Positions 20,273 to 25,453 of a stretch of DNA of 25,453 bases are shown piece after piece. Under the pieces are notes generated by a model. It saw only the letters and a program-made list of their open reading frames with translations. It did no database searches and had not been told where the DNA came from. The first letter of the stretch is position 1; every line of letters starts with the position of its first letter. The position numbers and the translations under genes were made by a program. Source of the stretch: JBGPOS01 sp041488155 (GTDB lineage: Bacteria > Chloroflexota > Dehalococcoidia > Tepidiformales > Tepidiformaceae). The stretch is from NCBI GenBank assembly GCA_041488155.1, contig JBGPOS010000059.1, positions 1 through 25,453 of the forward strand, given 5' to 3'.

Positions 20273-21560
20273 GGCTCGCTGGCCGCGGCCAGAGGAGGCG
20301 CCGGCGCTCGAAGACCTGACGAAGTGCGTGCACTGCGGGCTGTGCCTCAACGCCTGCCCGACGTACGTGATTAGCGGTCTGGAGGCGGAGTCGCCACGCG
20401 GCCGGATCTACTTCGCCCGGGCGATCGAGGAGGGGGTGATCGGGCTGACGGCCACGGTGCAGGGGCACTGGGACCGCTGTTTGCAGTGCCGGGCGTGCGA
20501 GGCTGTGTGCCCCAGCGGTGTGCCCTATGGGCGGATCATGGAACACGCCCGGACGCAACTTGACGCAGCGGCGCCCGCGGGACGGGCGGGGCGTCGATGG
20601 CGGAAGCTGTTGCTGCGGCAGGTGGTCGCCCGGCCGAGAGTCCTTGCCGTCGCCCTGGCACCGATCCGGGCGTTTGCGAGAACCCCGTTACGCCAGCTAG
20701 CGCGGCTAGCGAGAACTTCGATATGGGCCGGGGCCGCGGGCCGGGGGATAGAGCAGCTCCCGCGAGGGCAGGGTCGTCCCTTCCGAGCAGGACAGGCCCT
20801 GGCGCGGCCCGAAAGAGCGACAACAGAGGCTGTCCTCTTCACGGGTTGCGTGATGGGCGAACTGTTTGGCGAAGTCCACAGGGCGACCGGACGGGTGCTG
20901 GCGCGGTCCGGGGTGGCGACCAGGGCGCCTGCAGAACAGGGGTGCTGCGGGGCCTTGCACGCGCACGATGGGGACGTCGACTTTGCGCGCAAGCTGGCCC
21001 GCAAGTGCATCGAGGCGTTCGACGATGACGAGGCGAGGCCGATCATCGTCAACTCGGCCGGATGCGGGGCTGCAATGAAGGAGTACGGGGACCTGCTGGC
21101 GAGCGACCCGGCCTACGCACAGCGGGCGCGGGAGTTCGGGGCTCGGGTGAAGGACCTGACCGAGTACCTGGTCTCGCTAGGAGAGCTACCGGCGGGGGTC
21201 TTTGCGGCGCGGAGCAGCTACCAGCACCCGTGCCACCTGGCGCACGCGCAACGAATTCGGGAGCAGCCGAGGGCGTTGCTTCGCAGCCTCACGGGGCTGG
21301 AACTGGTCGAGACAAGTGGCGATGACATGTGCTGTGGGGCGGCCGGGATCTACAGCATCGTGCAGCCAGAGATCTCGGCGGAGCTGCGGACCCGGAAGGC
21401 GGAAGAGTTCCGGAGATGCGCCCCGGAGGTGGTGGTGACGGCCAACCCTGGTTGCCAGATGCAGTACGAGGCGGCGGTCCTCGAAGCCGGGATCAAGGCG
21501 CGTGTGATGCACATCGCCGAGGTGCTCGACGAGGCGTACCGAGGGGCGGACAAGAAGTAA
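20262..21560 (+). CDS. glcF: glycolate oxidase iron-sulfur subunit GlcF
   Basis: A 432-residue electron-transfer subunit (E. coli GlcF about 407). Two 4Fe-4S ferredoxin motifs are complete: C22-x2-C25-x2-C28-x3-C32-P (K-C-V-H-C-G-L-C) and C73-x2-C76-x2-C79-x3-C83-P. Two cysteine-rich CCG domains follow, with G-C-C-G-A near residue 228 and again C-C-G-A-A-G-I-Y near 358, plus H-P-C-H-L-A near 325. It passes electrons from GlcD/GlcE on towards the membrane. GTG 20262 starts inside glcE. Its TAA stop forms part of the stem of the terminator at 21558-21587. Its need for clusters fits the suf operon just upstream. Confidence 0.94.
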   Translation: MASEARWPRPEEAPALEDLTKCVHCGLCLNACPTYVISGLEAESPRGRIYFARAIEEGVIGLTATVQGHWDRCLQCRACEAVCPSGVPYGRIMEHARTQLDAAAPAGRAGRRWRKLLLRQVVARPRVLAVALAPIRAFARTPLRQLARLARTSIWAGAAGRGIEQLPRGQGRPFRAGQALARPERATTEAVLFTGCVMGELFGEVHRATGRVLARSGVATRAPAEQGCCGALHAHDGDVDFARKLARKCIEAFDDDEARPIIVNSAGCGAAMKEYGDLLASDPAYAQRAREFGARVKDLTEYLVSLGELPAGVFAARSSYQHPCHLAHAQRIREQPRALLRSLTGLELVETSGDDMCCGAAGIYSIVQPEISAELRTRKAEEFRRCAPEVVVTANPGCQMQYEAAVLEAGIKARVMHIAEVLDEAYRGADKK

Positions 21561-21587
21561 CGGGCGCGCCTTCTGGGCGGCCCGTTA
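21558..21587. terminator. bidirectional hairpin terminator between glcF and the transporter
   Basis: TAACGGGC (21558-21565) pairs perfectly with GCCCGTTA (21580-21587). An inner CGCC/GGCG stem, with one bulged G, closes a TTCTG loop. It lies between convergent genes and begins with the glcF stop codon. There is no T-tract on either side, so efficiency is uncertain. Confidence 0.65.
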
Positions 21588-21610
21588 CCGAGGAGCCTGG
21601 AGCGCGCTTG

Positions 21611-22588
21611 CTAGCGGCCGCGGAGGCGCGGGTCGAGTTCGTCGCGGATGGCGTCGCCGGCGAGGTTGAAGCCGAGCACCGCGAGGGTGATGGCGGAACC
21701 AGCGAAGAGCGCTTCCCACGGGTGAAGGTCAACCGAGTTGCGGCCAGCGTTCACCATCTTGCCCCAGGTCGTCTTGTCGGCGGGGCCGAGGCCGAGGAAC
21801 GAGAGAGACGCTTCGGCGAGGATGTAGGCGCCGATGCTGATGGAGAAGACGATGAGGACGGAGGCCATGGCGTTCGGGAGTACGTGTTTCAGCATGATGC
21901 GGGTGTCGGTGGCGCCGTAGGACCGGGCCGCCTCAACGTAGGTCGAATGGCGGATGGCGAGGGCCGCGGAACGGATGATACGGACCGATACAGCGAAACC
22001 TAAGAATCCGAGCGCGGCGACCGTGAGCGGGACGTTCGGCTGGTCCATGATAGAGACGAGCAGAAGCAGCAACACGATTCCGGGGAAGGCCTGGATGCCA
22101 TCGACGAAGCGCTGGATGATGAGGTCGGTCTTCCCGCCGAAGTAGCCCGACATGAGGCCGACGAGAGTGCCAGAGATGACGGCGATGAGCGATGCGCCGA
22201 CGCCGATGATCACGGCCAGCTTGGCGCCGACGATGATCCGGGCGTAGATATCACGGCCGAACTGGTCGGTGCCGAGCCAATGCTCGCCGCTGGGCGCCTC
22301 GAACCTGTTGAGAATGGCGGGGGAGCCCAGATTCGGGTTGGTGGCGATGTCGATCGGGTTGGCGGTGGGATTGAACTCCGGGTTAATGGTCTGGAAGGGT
22401 CTGTTGTCGTCGTAGCGCTGGAGGATGGGAGCGAGGGCGGCGATGCCAACGACGAAGGCGACGAGCAGGACGCCGACCGTCCCGAGCTTGTTTCGCCGGC
22501 CGGTTGCGGCCAGCTTTCGCAGGCGACGGCCCAAGCCGAAGCCCTGGGCCGTTGGGAATGCCGCGGTCCGTTCGGATGCTATTGCCAT
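21611..22588 (-). CDS. peptide/nickel-type ABC transporter permease, DppC/OppC family
   Basis: A 325-residue inner-membrane permease of the oligopeptide/dipeptide/nickel group. The N-terminal ~30 residues are cytosolic and the first helix is near 36-58 (G-V-L-L-V-A-F-V-V-G-I-A-A-L-A). A long periplasmic loop with W-L-G-T-D-Q-F-G-R-D follows, a hallmark of the DppC type. The cytosolic EAA loop that contacts the ATPase is Y-V-E-A-A-R-S-Y-G-A-T-D...H-V-L-P-N-A, near residue 215-240. It is the last gene of the - strand operon and converges on glcF at the terminator. The expected ATPase genes do not follow. Substrate unknown. Confidence 0.92.
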   Translation of the reverse strand: MAIASERTAAFPTAQGFGLGRRLRKLAATGRRNKLGTVGVLLVAFVVGIAALAPILQRYDDNRPFQTINPEFNPTANPIDIATNPNLGSPAILNRFEAPSGEHWLGTDQFGRDIYARIIVGAKLAVIIGVGASLIAVISGTLVGLMSGYFGGKTDLIIQRFVDGIQAFPGIVLLLLLVSIMDQPNVPLTVAALGFLGFAVSVRIIRSAALAIRHSTYVEAARSYGATDTRIMLKHVLPNAMASVLIVFSISIGAYILAEASLSFLGLGPADKTTWGKMVNAGRNSVDLHPWEALFAGSAITLAVLGFNLAGDAIRDELDPRLRGR

Positions 22589-22598
22589 TTTGTTGCTT

Positions 22599-22612
22599 CG
22601 CTCAATTGAGCG
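22599..22612. promoter_or_regulatory. 14-base perfect palindrome upstream of the DppC-type gene
   Basis: CGCTCAATTGAGCG is its own reverse complement and sits ten bases before the ATG of the downstream permease, in a 65-base gap. Such a site suits a dimeric repressor or roadblock, or an RNA hairpin affecting ribosome access. A 14-base perfect palindrome by chance is uncommon but possible. Confidence 0.4.
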
Positions 22613-22653
22613 CCCCCAATGCTACGTGTGTCGAAGTCCAGCTGTGACGAAGG

Positions 22654-23613
22654 CTAGGTGTACCGGATACGTGGATCCAGCCACGCATAGGTAATGTCGA
22701 CGACGAGGTTCATGGTGACCACCACGAAGGCGATGACCAGGACGGTGCCCTGGAAGGGCGGGAAGTCGCGGACGATGAGGCGGTGGAAGACGTAACGGCC
22801 GACACCGTCGATGTTGAACATCTGCTCGAGGATGATCTGGCCGCCAACGATGCCGGCGAGGGTAAGGCCCATCACCGTGAGCACCGGAAGCATGGCGTTC
22901 TTAAGGGCGTGGCGGATCCAGACACGGTAGTCGCGCAGACCCTTGGCGCGGGCGGTACGGATGTAGTCCTGGCGCATGACCTCGAGCATCTGGGAGCGCA
23001 AGAGCCTCATGATGCCGGCGCCGCCGCTGAGGCCGCCCGCGATGGCCGGGATGCTGTAGAGCTTGAGGGCGTTTATGGGCTCCGTCCATAAGTGCGGAGC
23101 CCCGATTATGTCAATCTTAAACAGCCCGAGTTTCAAGTCGATAAGGGTGAGGACCACCGCCGAGAAGAAGACCGGGACGGCTATGGCAAGGATCGAAACC
23201 GCTCGAAGGACGTAATCGACCCAGGTATCCTGGCGGACGGCACTGATGATGCCGACCGGAATGCTCACGCTAAAGGAGACGAAGACGATCAGGATGCCCA
23301 GCTCCAGGGTAGTCGGCAGCCTCAGGCGGAGTTCGTGCCAGGTGCTCTGGCGGCTTTCGTAGGACGTGCCGAAGTCACCGGTCACGAGGTCGGTCATGAA
23401 GGTCGTGTACTGACGCCAGAGCGGCTTATCGAGGCCCAGCACATGCTGGGCCTCCTTGATAGCCGCCGAGTTATCGGCAAGTTCGAGGTTGGTGGCGACC
23501 TGTTTCTCAACGTAATCGCTTGGGAGGAGGTGCGTCGTCACGAACACGATGGACGCAACGATCCACAAGACGAAGAAGTTTAGAATCAGTCGCCTGATTA
23601 TGTAGTTAGTCAT
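22654..23613 (-). CDS. peptide/nickel-type ABC transporter permease, DppB/OppB family
   Basis: A 319-residue permease with the N-terminal helix right after the start (Y-I-I-R-R-L-I-L-N-F-F-V-L-W-I-V-A-S-I-V-F), as is usual for DppB. A large periplasmic loop carries L-G-L-D-K-P-L-W-R-Q-Y and G-D-F-G-T-S-Y, both family phrases. The EAA motif is R-Q-D-Y-I-R-T-A-R-A-K-G-L...H-A-L-K-N-A-M-L-P-V near residue 210-235. It pairs with the DppC-type protein to form the channel. GGGAGG lies only three bases before the ATG, a short spacing. It follows the binding-protein gene by 42 bases and precedes the DppC-type gene by 65. Confidence 0.93.
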   Translation of the reverse strand: MTNYIIRRLILNFFVLWIVASIVFVTTHLLPSDYVEKQVATNLELADNSAAIKEAQHVLGLDKPLWRQYTTFMTDLVTGDFGTSYESRQSTWHELRLRLPTTLELGILIVFVSFSVSIPVGIISAVRQDTWVDYVLRAVSILAIAVPVFFSAVVLTLIDLKLGLFKIDIIGAPHLWTEPINALKLYSIPAIAGGLSGGAGIMRLLRSQMLEVMRQDYIRTARAKGLRDYRVWIRHALKNAMLPVLTVMGLTLAGIVGGQIILEQMFNIDGVGRYVFHRLIVRDFPPFQGTVLVIAFVVVTMNLVVDITYAWLDPRIRYT

Positions 23614-23655
23614 CAGCCTCCCGCCACCGGTGGTTGGGACACGGTGTTGGTTCGC

Positions 23656-25453
23656 TTAGACCGTGGCTGGCGGCCGGCCCTGGTAGGTCGGATCCTTCTG
23701 GTCGAGCCAGACTGTTCCGCCGAACAGGTGGCCAGCGAAGATGGCGTAGCCGTTGCCAGCCTTGCCTGGTGTCGGGTAGGTCTTCAGGTTGGCCTTAAAG
23801 TAGTTCCAGTAAGCGCCACGGCCGATGTAGTTGTAAAGCACGACGTTCCCGTAATGCCCGTTCTCGAGGATGATCTTCTGCGCCTGGAGGACGAGGTCGA
23901 TGGCCTTGGCCCGGTCGGTGGTGTTGACCGCATCTTGAATGAGCTTGTCCAGGGCGGGGTTATTGACGTGCTGGAAGTTGGTGCTTCCCGCGGAGTGGAA
24001 GTTGCCCTTCAGGTCAGACCGCGGGTCAGGCGAATTGACCTGGGAGGTCCAGGCAGTCCAGTTCGGGAAGTTGCCGTTCGAAAGGTTCGGGATGATCTCC
24101 TCGTTGTAGGAGCTCTTGGTGGATTTGATCTGGGTGACACCGAGGGCGTCGTTGTACATCTTGATGACGACCTGGCTGGTGTCGGGCCAGTTGGCAGACC
24201 AGGTGTCGGGCACCTTGATGTCGACATCGCCGAGAGCGGGACCGCCGCCGGCCGTCCAGAGGGCGCGAGCGTCTTTTATCTCGGCGGCGCGGTCGGTGCG
24301 GTAGCCGGGGAGCTTGATAAGGTCGTCTGGCTTGACGGCGAAGCCTTCCTGGAGCCAGGTGACCGGGCCGCTGACCTGGCCAAGACCCTGGTGGAAGGTC
24401 TGGATCATGAGACGCCGGTCGACGGCCATGTTCATGGCCTGGACGAGGCGGATGTCCTTGAACTGCTTGTTCATGTTGAGGTGGAGGAAGACGGTGTTGC
24501 CGACGCCGGTCAGCACCTCGTACATCTTGTCCTTGTTGTCGTCGAGGACTTTCTTCGTGAGGCTGGCATCGGGAGCGCCCCAAGTGTCGACCTGCTTCTG
24601 CTCGTAGGCCGCGCGGTAGGCGTTGGGGTCTTCGAAGAGGAGCGGGGCGATCCAGCCGTCGAGCAACGGTTCGTTCGCCCTGAAGCTCGTGGGGTTGCGA
24701 GCGAAGAGGATGTCCTTGCCAGCGCGCCACTGCTTGAGGGTGAAGGCGCCGGTCGCGGGCATGGCTTCTTCAGTGAGGGTGCGGTGGTCGGCCTCGAACT
24801 TCTCGGTGGCTTCGCGGTTCGGGACCGTGCTGAAGTAGCCGGACATGCGGTCGAGGAACGTGCCGTTGGGGCTGTCGAGGGTCACTTTGACGGTAAACTT
24901 GTCGGGTGTCTCGATCTTGCTCAGTGTCTTGTAGAACGACCCGAACCGCATCGGGGTGTCCTTGCCGTCCTTGGTCTTGCCGGCGGCCTGGCGCTCGAAA
25001 TGCCAGCGGAGGTCGTCCGAGGTGAACTGGCGGCCGTTGGTGAGTGGCGAGGTCCACTTCACGTCCTGGCGGAGCGTGAAGGTGTACGTGGCGGGGTCAG
25101 GAGACTCCCACTTCTGGGCGAGGTCGCCTTCGATCTCGCCGGTGTCTGGGTTCTTGTAGCGGACGACCTTATTTATCACGTAGTTCGAGAGCCACGAGGT
25201 TGGGTCGCCAAACGCGCGATGAACGTCCGTGGAGTCGAAGACGTTCGGGATCTGGGCGCGAAGGGTGCCACCCTTGGTGGGTACCGCGGCCGCGGCGGTC
25301 GGGCTGGCGGCCGGTGCAGTCGTGCCGCCGCCCCTTGGTGCGGACGTCGGGCTTACGTTTTCGTCGTCGCCGCAGCCAACCAGGCCGAGGCCCCCCGCAC
25401 CCACGCCCGCTATAGCTGCCCCACCCACGAAACGACCTCGAGTGAAGCGTCCG
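23656..25453 (-). CDS. peptide/nickel-type substrate-binding lipoprotein (SBP_bac_5), 5' end cut by window edge
   Basis: About 599 codons are visible; the true start lies beyond the right edge. The visible N-terminus runs G-R-F-T-R-G-R-F-V-G-G-A-A-I-A-G, an Ala/Gly-rich hydrophobic stretch, then the lipobox L-V-G-C, so it is an exported lipoprotein. An Ala/Pro/Thr-rich linker follows. The mature domain shows L-A-Q-K-W-E-S-P-D-P-A-T-Y-T-F-T-L-R and N-G-R-x-F-T-S-D-D-L-R-W-H-F, the signature of SBP_bac_5 proteins that bind peptides, nickel chelates or sugars. The T-R-G-R-F-V sequence resembles a twin-arginine signal with one arginine replaced by glycine. It is first in the visible - strand transporter operon; promoter and any ATPases lie outside. 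Confidence 0.92.
   Translation of the reverse strand, partial: GRFTRGRFVGGAAIAGVGAGGLGLVGCGDDENVSPTSAPRGGGTTAPAASPTAAAAVPTKGGTLRAQIPNVFDSTDVHRAFGDPTSWLSNYVINKVVRYKNPDTGEIEGDLAQKWESPDPATYTFTLRQDVKWTSPLTNGRQFTSDDLRWHFERQAAGKTKDGKDTPMRFGSFYKTLSKIETPDKFTVKVTLDSPNGTFLDRMSGYFSTVPNREATEKFEADHRTLTEEAMPATGAFTLKQWRAGKDILFARNPTSFRANEPLLDGWIAPLLFEDPNAYRAAYEQKQVDTWGAPDASLTKKVLDDNKDKMYEVLTGVGNTVFLHLNMNKQFKDIRLVQAMNMAVDRRLMIQTFHQGLGQVSGPVTWLQEGFAVKPDDLIKLPGYRTDRAAEIKDARALWTAGGGPALGDVDIKVPDTWSANWPDTSQVVIKMYNDALGVTQIKSTKSSYNEEIIPNLSNGNFPNWTAWTSQVNSPDPRSDLKGNFHSAGSTNFQHVNNPALDKLIQDAVNTTDRAKAIDLVLQAQKIILENGHYGNVVLYNYIGRGAYWNYFKANLKTYPTPGKAGNGYAIFAGHLFGGTVWLDQKDPTYQGRPPATV

Overview
The window is a GC-rich bacterial chromosome segment, and almost all of it is coding. 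My best guess is a member of the Chloroflexota, probably Dehalococcoidia-like, or another deep GC-rich Gram-positive-type lineage. The basis is gene content only: rpsP-khpA-rimM, a SufR-led suf operon with SufU and SufT, a tiny HxW...CxxC zinc protein, and leaderless-looking promoters. This assignment is inference. G exceeds C on the + strand even where genes lie on the - strand, so the + strand is probably the leading strand.

Layout: (1) 1-121 is the tail of an IS-type DDE transposase with a different, C-rich composition. (2) 223-1384 is a translation block (rpsP, khpA, rimM), followed by a small zinc-ribbon-like protein and a tRNA-Ala(CGC). (3) 1978-7383 is a carbon-metabolism block. A 12S-type acyl-CoA carboxyltransferase, a 5S-type pyruvate/oxaloacetate carboxyltransferase and a 1.3S-type biotin carrier match the three parts of methylmalonyl-CoA:pyruvate transcarboxylase. 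They are followed by ATP-dependent PEP carboxykinase. Together they could move a carboxyl group from methylmalonyl-CoA to pyruvate and turn the oxaloacetate into PEP. (4) 7470-10550 holds a nuclease-fold-like unknown, a small HAD phosphatase-like protein, a DUF3524-type glycosyltransferase related to the tRNA-queuosine mannosyltransferase family, and a YihY-type membrane protein.

(5) 10650-17175 is a complete iron-sulfur cluster assembly operon, sufR-sufC-sufB-sufD-Rieske-sufS-sufU-sufT. It is tightly packed, and its promoter would start transcription at or beside the sufR start codon. A 6-7-6 inverted repeat over that point is a candidate SufR operator. (6) 17225-21560 is a Fur-family regulator translationally coupled to glcD-glcE-glcF (glycolate oxidase), again with a near-leaderless promoter. 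(7) A convergent hairpin terminator at 21558-21587 separates this from a - strand peptide-type ABC transporter (binding lipoprotein, two permeases) whose binding protein runs off the right edge. No ATPase gene for the transporter is in the window.

The most notable points are the transcarboxylase-PEP carboxykinase module, the bacterial queuosine-mannosyltransferase-like protein beside two uncharacterised small enzymes, and the SufR and Fur promoters that place probable operators on or next to the start codon. I see no CRISPR array, prophage, toxin-antitoxin or recognised defence system.
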